A stretch of 64,000 bases of DNA from Cyclospora cayetanensis (lineage: Eukaryota; Apicomplexa; Conoidasida; Eucoccidiorida; Eimeriidae). The notes beneath the pieces were generated by a model. It searched no databases. It was not told the origin of the DNA and saw only the letters and a program-made list of their open reading frames with translations. The stretch covers positions 62,001-126,000 of the forward strand of contig NW_020312503.1 in the NCBI RefSeq assembly GCF_002999335.1, in the 5' to 3' direction. The translations under genes and the position numbers were made by a program. Shown here piece after piece: positions 1 to 18,461 of this stretch (positions within the stretch are counted from its first letter, which is position 1; every line of letters starts with the position of its first letter).

Positions 1-1627
1 GTCTGCCAGCTGCTCTGGCGACTCCTTACGAAGGAGACCTGCAGCAGTCGCGAATCTACAGGATGTCAACAGAAGCCGCGGCAGCAGCAGGAGGGGGCAG
101 GTGCGAATGAGCAATTATTTGAGGAAGAGCCACCAAATATTTACGCAGATCCAGCCCTTACCGCTCAACTAGCTGCTAGGAACCTTTTATGGTTGCTGCT
201 TGAGTCACAGCACCTGCAGCAGCGGAATAAGACCAGTGAGGGGCACTCATCAGTAAAGCGGCAGAGTGTGGGCCTTCTATCAGCCGACGGGGGAGACTTA
301 GCGGCACAGAGGAGTGAAGGTGTCCGGGATGCTGTGGTTAAGGCCACGCTTGAATCATTTAAAACCAGGGGAGCCTCTGCTGTTGTCTTAGAGGACCTCA
401 GGGGTGCCATAAGCACAGATGGGTGTTGGAGTTCCGGGCGAACAAGCACATCCTGCAGTTCAAGAGATGCTGTAAAAGCCAGGTGCAATACCATTTCCAG
501 CACTAGCAGCGAAGCAGAGGTGCCGAAGGCCTGGTTAAGGAAGGCCAGTGAAGCCGCTGTCGCTGAACTCCACTGCATACTAAGGGATTTAAGGACCTCA
601 ACAGCAGCTGCATCTCCAAAGGTAAGCGGAGATTGGCTGGTGATGCTGGTATGTAGACAGCTATTGTTGCAGAATAGACAGCTATTCCTGCGGGACAAGT
701 GACTGTCCGGCAGCAATAAGATCTGGCGTAGTTCCTGCTACACAAGCTTGTTAAGTGAGAGGAGAGGCAGCTTTGGCGGAGGCGTGGGTCACTTGTGCCT
801 CGTGTACTGCTGTCATCGGCAGGTTCACCTGTAATTTCTGTTTCTTAGTGCAATTAATGTTGTTTTCCATAACGAAGTGGCGTGTTGCTCCTGACTATGC
901 GATATCCTTGTTTTGTGCGTGGAAATTCATTCGATTTAATGGGAAAGTAATCAATGCTACTTTGAAGATCCGCAAAAGAGCCCTCTGTTGCGTGTATTTA
1001 TGCCCATAATGGTTTTTGCTGCAGGAAGTCGGTGCTTGTGCGGTTAGCATCCCTGTCGATGCTGACCTGCGTGAAGGTATTCCACTGATGATACACCCCA
1101 CGCAGCAGCGCCTGTTCATCAGATCCCACAGAGCACTGCTGTGCAGCTGGGTTTTGCTGTTGTATGAGTTATCCCTAGGGAGGTCGCTGGAAGACACTTC
1201 TGGGGATTCCCTTTATGGTGCAGCCTTCGCTCTTTGCTTGGAATTGGGGAATGTGGTTGACGGACGTCAAACTCCCCAGCCACAACTCGCTGCTATTGCA
1301 AAGGACCTACTGGAGCTTCTCAACTGCCTTCAAAATTGGAAGGACAGCACAGGAAATGCATGGCTAGGGTGGACTGCAGGATGTAAAACTCATACGTATA
1401 CATTCACACAATCTCCGAAAGGTACTTTTGCGAAGAGAGCGCTGGAGGAGACAGCACTTACTGACCCACCGTGCTCCCGTGCAGCAGCAGCATTGACAGC
1501 CGGAGCCAGTCAGGTACCTGAAAGTGAAAGCAGCTGCTGCTGTGCACCAGGTGCCGCTGCAGAGGCAGCCCGGCGACTGGCTGCCTCTTCTCTATTTTTG
1601 CTTATAGAGGTCTCTGCTGCCTCCTGA
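1..1627 (+). CDS. Unidentified protein, C-terminal part (5' end outside window)
   Basis: Two exons fit: 1-621 (frame open from base 1) and 1025-1627, joined in phase 0. The donor is AAG|GTAAGC at 622 and the acceptor is a tract ending TTTTTGCTGCAG at 1024. The visible part is about 407 residues and ends at TGA 1625-1627. It is rich in Ser, Ala and Leu. A hydrophobic stretch (LLCSWVLLLYEL) sits shortly after the junction, and the C-terminus contains a Cys triplet and Ala-rich low complexity. I recognise no domain. The downstream exon reads like a helical repeat or scaffold region, but that is only an impression. The gene continues upstream of the window, so its start and N-terminal domains are unseen. 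Confidence 0.55.
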
Positions 1628-2145
1628 CTCTTGATGTCCTAGTTGGGATGCCCCTCTATCTCTTCACTGCTAGACTCCCGCAGTTCTTGTGACGCCGAAG
1701 CTGTCTCATGGTGGTGGTGCCCCTAGGGGCCCAAAGCGACTTCCGTGCTCTTTTCAAGCATGATGCGAAAGGGCCCCAGGATCACCACATTGCAATAAGC
1801 ATTCTATTACTCACTGACAAAATTATCACTAAATGCTGCCGAATTAAGATCTGACGTGTTTAGAAATTGTGCCGGACAGGAAAGGGACGCCCTGTATAGA
1901 TGTAACATGATCTTTCGCGACTACCTTGCTTTCCTGTTACAAACATTTGCTCTTTATCAGCTTATAATTTCGCCCTTTGATGCCCAGCGCAACACTGTAT
2001 ATATTTCTTTCCTTGATACCAAATGGACCCGTTTCACACCCAAAGAGTTTTTTATAAAACGAGGAGGCATTGCACTGTAGCTTTCGCTGCGATGCCCGAG
2101 ATGTTCTGGGCCGCCCTGAATCCATTTCTCCATCGGGAAGAAGCA
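1628..2145. other. Intergenic, no gene seen
   Basis: About 0.5 kb between the 3' ends of two convergent genes. It carries only short reading frames without codon or splice support, and AT-rich segments around 1780-1990 that would suit 3' untranslated regions. Confidence 0.5.
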
Positions 2146-4648
2146 TTACTGGAAGATATCAGGGAAGGCTTCAATGAGTTGACAAATCGTGGGACGGTTT
2201 TGTGGGTCTGGTTGCAGCAGGGGGCAAATGATGCAAATCCACGGATCAGGAACATTTCTAGAGTGGAAGTCGAATGCAGGGGATGGGGAGTTCGTGGGTT
2301 TGAAATCTTCCTTCAGTATCGGAGGGTCCTCTGCAAATAGCATCCGGGAAAAGGATTTCTCGGCACTCCACGAAAAGCGGGCATCGCCTGGTAGGCACAG
2401 AAACGCAGCCATTCCTGCTCCCCACGCCTCCTCTTACTCTGTCCCGGTCATGGGTAAGTCCCCACAGATCTTCTTAGACTGTACGGGAGCCATGTTGGCC
2501 TGACTCCACAGAAACCTTTGATCTCCTGTGCATGCGCTGGCCCCGAAGTCTAAGACGAAAGACTCTCCTTCACTCGAGATTAGAACGTTATCCAGCTTGA
2601 CATCCTTATGCAGCATGCCCACTTCGTGAAGATGACCTAAAGACACTAAAAGCCGCTTCAGCACCAGCAGCTTTGCAGACATGGAGATTCGATTTTTGGA
2701 AGCGGGGCTTTTCTTGTGAGAGTAAAAGAGTCACTTGACATGAGCGGGCAAAGCATCACCTTCTGGTGATGCTGAACTTTGGTCGGATCTGACACACTGC
2801 CGACCTCCGTCACCAAATTTGCAGCGTGAGAAGCAACCGCAATACCGCGACGCCTTAAAATCTGATGCGCTGAATCTGTGGGATGCTGCAATATTTGTGC
2901 GACGGCTTGTTCTGCTTCGACATTCTGCGCTAGAAAATCGTAAATCTTCTCTCTTTCCTTGTTATCGGCGTCGTCTGGTACCAACTTCAATTGCAGCATC
3001 ATAGCTAAGTGTACCTTGCATCTGGGCCTTGATAGTTTTATCCACACGTTTTACTTCACATAGAGTCCCATGGAACTTACCATTAACACTCTGTGGAAAA
3101 CGAACGTGCTCTGACCACCCTGTGCGCTATCAGCGATGCACTCGTGAAAGTTGTTCACGGTGAAGCGCTGCGTGCCATCTGCCTCTGCGACGAGCCCCAA
3201 CAGCGCTTTTGCCTCGTCTATCATTGCCTTCTGATTCTCAAAATAAGGGGGCCGGGAGATCTCTCGGCCTGCTGCAGAACAGCGACAAGGACCTCCTTGG
3301 CTGCCTTGCCTTTATTGCTCTGACCTACATCTGTCAACGGTCTCACACGCGCCTTACCACTCACTCCTTCCTTAATCTTTCTGGCGCGCTCGATATACGC
3401 TTCCCACTGCTTACTGTTAGCATTGTTGTCTTCTTCTATGCTTTGGACGCTTTAAAAGCTATCAAGATCTTACTCTATTGGCCGCTGCTGCATACCCAGA
3501 GCGCACACGCACAAGGGCACACACACACGCATGGCAGTAGATCATACCTCCACCTGCAGCAGTCATGGCTGTGCAATACCACTACAACTGGCAAAGCTAC
3601 TCAAGGTAGGAACTCTATAAACCAAATATGCATGTACTATACAAAATAATAAGACGGATGCGACAGCTGGGAGGGAGGGACGCAAGGGGAATTGGGGGGA
3701 AACTACAGATGTATGTAAAAACATGAAGGTACTGGAGTATCTATCAGCCATACTTGCGCAACCCCTTTATCGTCAGGGACTCGTGGAAGCTCTGCAGCTG
3801 CGGAGTCTTTAGGAGTCCTTGTTTCCTCAGAGTCCCCGGGAGCACCTGTGTCTCGTACACCCTAGGGACTTTCAGGAGTTTCTCCGTCCGCAAATGGATC
3901 CCCCTTGCCTGAACCCTCAGTCTGCGTATTGCCCCTGCCCTCAGCAATCCCTGTGTCCCCAGTGCCCTCAGCAGTCCGCATACCGCCATCTCTATTGACA
4001 GTTCCCTCAGTAATCCCTGTGTCCCCAGTGCCCTCAGCAGTCTCGGTACCGCTTGCACCTTCTGGTGTCTGCGTATCCCCTGTGCCCTCAGCAGCCTTTG
4101 TATCAGCTGAACCCTCAGATATCTGCATCACGCCTGTTCCCCCCGAGCCTCCGTATCATCTGAACCCTCAGAAGTCTGCCTCTCGCCTGTTTCCCCAGCA
4201 GCCTCCGTTCCATCAAAACCCTCAGAAGTCTGCCTCTCGCCTGTTTCCCCAGCAGCCTCCGTTCCATCAAAACCCTCAGAAGCCTGCGCCTCGCCCATGC
4301 CCTCAGCAGCCTCCGTATCTCCTGAAGCCCCTGGATGATCCGGAGCATGTAGTCCTGGGAGCCATCTAATGCTCCATATGGATGTGTCTTTGGATGAAAG
4401 TCAGTAGCAGTTCTGGTATGGTAAGGGAATATCCTGCTTAGGACTGATCTCATGGCTGCTGTCCGCTCGAAGCGCGAAAGATGAAGGATCAGCATAAATG
4501 GTGCTAGAAGAAAGCCAGCGGCTGCAAAAGCAAGATACTTTCCGTGCCGGTGCTTTTGTGCAGTGCTTAGGTCGGCTCGGCGCCCCTCAAGTAAAACCAC
4601 AATTTCCTCGAAGGCTTCCTCAGGACTCTCTATGCCGAGTAAGAGTAA
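2146..4648 (-). pseudogene. Broken rhoptry-type (ROPK-like) Ser/Thr protein kinase with N-terminal membrane segment and acidic repeats
   Basis: Read on the minus strand: a hydrophobic segment of about 20 residues (4478-4537); tandem acidic repeats built on TEAAEG/GDT units (about 3865-4325); a linker exon ending at a strong donor GTAAGT (exon end 3081); then a kinase domain. Kinase landmarks are the presumed ATP-site Lys in LQLKLVP (about 2985), a helix-C Glu in NVEAE, the catalytic loop HKDVKLDN (Asp at 2602-2604), DFG (2548-2550), and a C-lobe AWGAG motif ending at TAA 2146-2148. Coding similarity crosses four frame breaks, each reconciled by one extra base in a homopolymer (C-run 4328-4331, C-run 4139-4144, G-run 3247-3251, T-run 2693-2697), and two in-frame stops (TAG 3862-3864, TAA 2434-2436). 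The first exon and start codon are not resolved. The N-terminal membrane segment, divergent N-lobe and coccidian context suggest the rhoptry/dense-granule kinase family. A generic secreted kinase is the alternative. Confidence 0.7.
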
Positions 4649-5480
4649 TTATGGAATTTTTTAAAAGCACAGCATGCATATCCCCATAAATATTTATGTG
4701 TGTAGCCATTATTGGAAGCTAAAACGACAATGGGAACGAAGGCAATGACGTGAAAAATTCTGCTGGCGTCGAGCGTGACGCGGCGTGCGGATTAAATCAA
4801 AATATGGTTAAACACAAAGATTTCTCCAAGAAAAGCCTCAACCATTAGGCCATATGATCAAACAAAGCTGGTTTTGTCCATTAAATCACGCGCCTTGAAT
4901 CACGTTCCAATTCCAGTAAACCAAACCCAGCTCGCTCGCTGCACCCGTACCCAACCGAACATCTCGGTGGTACCCCGTAGAACAACATCCTTTCCCCTGA
5001 TAGTTTAGAATAGCTCCTTATGATTTGAGCTTGCAGATGGTGTAGACTTTTAGGTATTATCCAGTCTGGTGAAGCAGCAACGCTCGCCTCATTTGCACAA
5101 TTGCTTTAAAGCCCAGTGCACTGCTCTGTCTTTAGTCGATCACAACGATTTCTCCATTTAGATCACGATTTTAGTTGTGGAGTGTACAGCTACTACTGTT
5201 CTGCCGTTACCGTATTATCAGATTTTAGTTACGAACGGCAACAGCACGCAGTTTGGTCGGGTATCAACTGTAGAGTTATTCAACCCCTAGAATAGCAGCT
5301 AAGCTACACTCAAGCACTTTAGCTGTTGGTCATCTTTGAGAACAAGGGATTGACTTGCTGATTTGGTTGTTCGTGCTCTGTATTTATCGCAGAGTCATGT
5401 TAAGCTCGGTACAAGACGTCACAGCGTCGCATGCATAGACGCAAGACCTCTCTGCAACAGTGCATGCCTAGAATGATAGC
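4649..5480. other. No gene seen
   Basis: AT-rich sequence upstream of the broken kinase, with no reading frame of note. An acceptor-like tract (CTCGGCATAG on the minus strand, near 4630) suggests that a small first exon of the kinase could lie here, but I could not identify it. Confidence 0.4.
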
Positions 5481-5489
5481 CGGATGTGC

Positions 5490-5640
5490 AACTAGGGCTA
5501 GCGTAGCTGTAGCTCACCTCTGATATCGGGAATTCTGAGATGCGCTCGAAGGGAGTCAAGTAGATCTTAGAAGGGTGCGGATATGGGAAGGAGGGAGCAC
5601 TTTTCGTAACCCCTCAATCGTTTTCTCTTGCGTGAGTCCA
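5490..5640 (+). repeat. LTR-like repeat, forward copy
   Basis: Weak member of a dispersed family. It shares the order: AGCTGT-type left edge, a purine-rich GGGAAGGAGGGAGC block, CTTTT, then a GAGTCCACTCGGG-like tail. It lies directly 5' of gag-like sequence, as an LTR would. Confidence 0.4.
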
Positions 5641-7340
5641 CTCGGGATTTAAGCGCCGCCCTACTGAGATGTTGGATCGAGTGCTAGGGCTGCTATTACT
5701 GCATGATTCGATGCAGATGTTTCCCACTAATCCACTAGCTGTGGATGCAGTAGGGTCTCAGTTTTCCTTACAACGGCTACCTGATCCCGATCAAGTTATT
5801 TGGCTCTAAAATAGTCTGACTTTTTGGCAACTGTCTGCAAATATCTCTTTTTGGCGATGGAAGCAGCTTGAAGGCCATTCTCTGCCGTCCCAAACGGCTT
5901 CGTCTAATGTGAGCACAGGAGCTCCACAGCTGGTACCGAGCCACTAGTTGTTTTTCGACAGAGTCTCACTAAACGAGTTGGTGAGGTTACTGGGACCAGA
6001 AAAGTATGACAACCACGAGGATGGACAAGTACTTGAAAATATTCTCTGGCGGTTGAAGATGTGCCTCGCTATGTAAATTCCATATGAGAGAAAGGAACGC
6101 TCCTTCGGCAAGGTAACTGGAAGGAGAAGCACTTCACTTGCGGCTTCATGCATGTACACAGAGAAAGTCGCTGATTGTGCAGAGATTACTACAGCCCAAG
6201 ACTTCATACAAGTCCTGACTCATCGGCTTATGCTGAAATCAGCTAGGCAACAAGCTTTGGAAGAACTGGGAAGGCATAATGGGGGATTCATCACTGGATT
6301 GGTACACGGGAACATACGAAACTTTGGCTCGCAAGCACCACAACGGGAATGCACAGCTGCTTATCAAAGCTTTACTTGCAGTGCCATGTCATGGGGTACC
6401 AGGAATAAAAGCAGCTTAGCTGTTAAACAGCCTTCTGGTTGCTCTTCCACAAAAGACGGACTGTTTGAGGTCTCAAGAGCACATGGACGCAATTTCTATG
6501 TCTTTCATTGAAGATGAAAAGCCATGTCGGGACTTAGAACCTATGAATATTGGGGCTCTCTCAACCGACAGCAGCCTAAAATCTATCCAAGGAAAGAAAA
6601 AAGTGTGCCAGAGGGAACCCGCAACTCGTCGTGGCCCCAGAGGGCCCCCCAGCAGCCTATCCTGCTTTTGGATAGGGGACTGGGTCATGTACTCCGGAAT
6701 TGCAAGCGTATGCAAAGGGGCCAAAGAACTTGAACAAGCAGACTGGTCCCAGCGGAAGCAAGCTGTTTGTCGGGCAAACAGGGATCATCAGGGAAACAGA
6801 AAGAGCCGCGCACAGGCTGCGGCGAATTGAAGTTAGCTACAGAGAGTATAGCCGCAGTTGGAGACCCATCGCTGGTCAGTTTTGCGGTGTTACAGGCATG
6901 CACTACTGGTTAAGAAATGCTAGTTTCACATGAACCTGGATGTGGAGTAAATCTGCTACCGGGGACGGTGCGGAAGTGCAGTCTTCCTGTTAACTCGCTA
7001 GCGCAGTCCCTGAGACTCCATTTTTCTCACGGACAGCAGAGCAGGGAAAACGACAAGGTTACGGCAGTTTCAAGAAGCTAGGAACAGGTTGCGTCAGTGT
7101 AGTCCATGGCTTTCATGTTGGACCCGGCACCACTCACCACAACGAAGTCGCGGGTATGGCATGGGTGACTCAACGGAATGGATGCATGCATCTACAGCCG
7201 CGCGCTGTGGAGGTTGGTGTGCCATGGCATGCTCTACAAAGCATCTCGTGGCCTCTCTAGCAATGCTCATATCGCCTATATTGAGTGGGGTACAATCGGT
7301 ACTGTAACAGGGTGTAGCACAGTCTTCATGCGGGTGACTA
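5490..7340 (+). mobile_element. Decayed Ty3/gypsy chromovirus, copy A (LTR-gag-protease remnant)
   Basis: An LTR-like repeat (about 5490-5640) is followed by a leader segment (about 5710-5760) that matches the corresponding part of copy B at 21385-21430 (both carry a TCGATGCAG block and GGATGCAGTA). Gag-like sequence follows, then a zinc-knuckle remnant near 6640-6720 that keeps GHVLRNC but has lost the first two Cys. The protease-region segment at 6830-7010 aligns with copy C at 29590-29790. No long frame survives and stops are frequent. Reverse transcriptase and integrase are absent, so the copy is 3'-truncated. Family assignment rests on the shared order with copies B and C. Confidence 0.55.
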
Positions 7341-9183
7341 CGCAGAGAGCTGGAAGAGGAGGCGGTGCAGGCCAGCCTCTGCCACCCCAAAAGGCGTCAT
7401 GCCATGTTCTGCTTCTATCGCCGAGAGGAGCTAGTTTTAGTATGTTGCCAACAAAAATCAGCTTAGTCAAATGCCAAACAACTTGATCGCGACCGTAAGA
7501 CCGTTATAATGATAGCTGAGACTTTACTGTATCCACAGCCAGTGGATAGGCCGGAAACAACTGCAATGGACCGCGCAGTGTTATTGACTGCAATGCTTTA
7601 TACAAGTTCTGAATAGGGTGACACTTAGCTCCTGACTCAATACAACGTAGTAGAAAGGTATCGTTCTTTCAAGAAAAAAATCCCTCCTTCCCCAGCCTAT
7701 GCCCTTTTAGAATTCACTTGATTGCCTTTAAGCCTGTCTGAGACTTCGACATTGGGGGTGAGTGACTGCTAGGGTGCGCTTGGCTGCACCCTTTCGGCAC
7801 CAAGCATGCACAGCTAGTTGCGCGTGGCATTTAGCGCACACGCACACAACAATGTGTCTTCTTGAAGCAAACCGACAAAACCCTTTAACGAAAAAGACGT
7901 ACAAACGGAAAATCCATCAAACAGTTCTTCACAAATTCCTTGTGAATACAACTCAAATAGTAGAAAGTGTGTACGTGTAACTTAACTCGTAACAGGGGCA
8001 ATCCCCAAGCACTAATTGCATGCGTGCTGACTCATACATGGACGTTGCTTTACAGCCATAAATAAAGCTGCCTTCTACAAACCCTAGATTTGGTTTCTCA
8101 TGGTTCCGCTTGGGTGTATTGGGGGCTCTAAACCCCACACTGGCTGTTTCTCCGCGCTTTTTGCGTCCAAGTGCATCACATGGCTCCGCACAAGATGTAA
8201 AACGACAATCTCCCCTAAATAGCTACTGTACCATATGAAGTAACTGACTAATAATCGTTCACAATGTATACAGCACAGAAGCATCTACATACTTCAACGG
8301 TTTGAAGAGAGTAATTCTTTTCTACAGTGCGCCATAAGATACTATGCAAGGCAGGAATGCCATGTCTTCTCTCTGGAAGAGGAAGGAAGAAATAAAGATA
8401 TTTGAGGGAATGATGGGACTCTGCGTTTTGATAGCATATCTTAGAATTGAATAATGCAAGAGGAAGTAACAACCTGTCGCTGCAGCAAGGCCGGCACAGT
8501 GCCGCTGAACGATAGGGAAGCTGCATGTGCACTTGACACCATTATGGCTATGTAGTGGGGAAGGGTCATTAAATGTCATTTCCGTCTTTACCCTTGCTGC
8601 CCAATTCTTCAGACAGGCCTAGCACATGAAAGACACTGGCAACCGTAGCGCATAAGCAGCTCCTTGTTCATTGCGGCCCCTGATTACTCTCCTTCCTTGT
8701 TGTTTATTTCTTCTAACAAACTTCTCTCCGTGTGATTTTCCAGTGTCTGAGTTGTTTCTTCTCCCGCTTCTTCCAAGAGAGCAAGCCTAATATCTCCATA
8801 GCGCAAGCGCCAGGCCCCACCCAAAAGACTCCGAAGAATCTCAACGAAAGAGAGGACGCCCAAGGTTACACTGGGCAATTCTCCTCTAAAATTAATATCT
8901 CTCCGTGTTTGTGGACTGGCAGGGCTTCGGCACCACAACAGCAGCAGAAAATACCGCACTCTGGTGCAACAGGCACGGTAGCTGCAGCGGCTCGCTCGTC
9001 CATCCGCCTACAAGCAGCAGCATTTGAAATCCGGTTCCTTCAGCAGGAAAAAGAGGAAAAGGCTCACAGGGATTTTGTCTCACCTTTCTCCTGCGGCGTA
9101 GGCTCGTGCTGCATTCGTGGGGCCGCAACCAACAGGCCACAAGTCGTCAATCCCAACTGTATATTTTAAAGCTTGCATCAGCC
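7341..9183. other. Mostly non-coding; reverse LTR-like repeat and SEC23 upstream region
   Basis: A reverse-oriented LTR-like repeat lies at about 7665-7850. Beyond it no conserved gene is seen. A 145-codon plus-strand frame at 8732-9169 ends just before the SEC23 start but is out of frame with it and resembles nothing I know, so I treat it as 5' untranslated or chance sequence. Confidence 0.4.
7665..7850 (-). repeat. LTR-like repeat, reverse copy
   Basis: Reverse-orientation member: CCCTCCTTCCCC block, then GGTGCGCTTGG, then GCATGCACAGCTAGTTGCG. The last part is the reverse complement of the left edge seen in forward copies at 25105 and 33362. Confidence 0.5.
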
Positions 9184-17423
<8,240 letters not shown>

Positions 17424-18354
17424 TCCGAATACACAGCAAGCGACACGGTCATTATATGCAATTCTGAGACCGAATGATCTCAATCAGGCCATTTGGGGTA
17501 GAGGAAGTGTATGCTTTATCCGTGACCAGCTGTTGGTGCAAGCACAGGTATCACAGCTCGTGGTAATGGGCCACTACTGTGAACCGACTCATTTATCGCC
17601 TTTATACCTAAATCATTCCAAGTCAGTACTGCAGAGGAAACTCGCATGTATGGAATTACACAGTGTACAGATTTTCTAAGGGGCCATAGGTGATCTGTAC
17701 AACTTTGGCGTCAATGTGTAAATCGAGCTTTTCAAACTGCCAACATTACGGCATCTGGATGCGCGTACATAATGAACGCTAGGAGTGGTAGTCTCATTGC
17801 TAGGTTCATACTGTACAATTCATGACACGTATTAACTGGGAATATTACGCGCTTGTTCTAGGCGTCCAATCCTTGGAGTAGCGGAAAAAGTGACCTAGGG
17901 AGTTGTCGGGTGCCGACATTGCCGGCTTTCGGGATTAAATGCGCCCAGAAGTCCAGCACAGAGGCTAGGAAAGTTGCTTTTTGGTTTGCCATGGAGTTCA
18001 TAATTCCCATTTAGGTGTGATGTATGCGTTACCAAGCGGACGAGGCAACTGCGTCTCCCACCTTCACAGCGACTCCACCCACGCGACATAGAGAGCCTGA
18101 CACCATGTTTCCCAAATGTTCGCCGGAGAGGGTTTTGCATCATCGCAAAGTATCTTGAATAAAATATAGTCACTTTAAAGGATATCTTAGTTGTCCTTTT
18201 ATATTCTCCGCTTTCTGAAGACTTCGGAGGGCGCCCGAATAAGCCAGCCCCAGAATTCTTGTGTGCACGTGCAAGGGTAACCTCTTTAAGTCCCTAGCGG
18301 TAATTGGAACTGTTCCTCAGCGCAGCTTCATGAAAAACTGGTGACAAAAGGGCC
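17424..18354. other. Intergenic, no gene seen
   Basis: Sequence between the SEC23 stop and the tRNA-Leu terminator. Reading frames are short and unsupported. Confidence 0.5.
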
Positions 18355-18360
18355 AAAAAA
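18355..18360 (-). terminator. RNA polymerase III T-run terminator of tRNA-Leu
   Basis: Six consecutive T on the minus strand, 18 bases past the tRNA 3' end. Confidence 0.75.
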
Positions 18361-18377
18361 CGCCGAAGCACCAGTAA

Positions 18378-18461
18378 TGCACGGAGTGGGGTTCGAACCC
18401 ACGCGGTCTTCACGACCAGGGGAACTTAAGTCCACCCCCTTAACCACTCGGGCATCCGTGC
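18378..18461 (-). tRNA. tRNA-Leu, anticodon UAA
   Basis: Full type II cloverleaf: a perfect 7-bp acceptor stem (GCACGGA/TCCGTGC) with discriminator A, D-arm with CGAGTGGTTAAG, anticodon loop CTTAAGT, a long variable arm closed by GGTC/GACC, and T-arm GTGGGTTCGAACCCCAC. The internal A and B boxes are intact and there is no intron. One U-C mismatch lies in the anticodon stem (second pair). CCA is not encoded, as usual for eukaryotes. Confidence 0.93.

Noticed and set aside
3093..3323. Plus-strand reading frame opposite the kinase locus
   Set aside because: It is the antisense of a minus-strand exon that continues the kinase gene with a consensus donor; no independent motif.
3862..3864. Programmed stop readthrough at the in-frame TAG of the kinase
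   Set aside because: A second stop and four frame breaks in the same gene make decay the simpler explanation.
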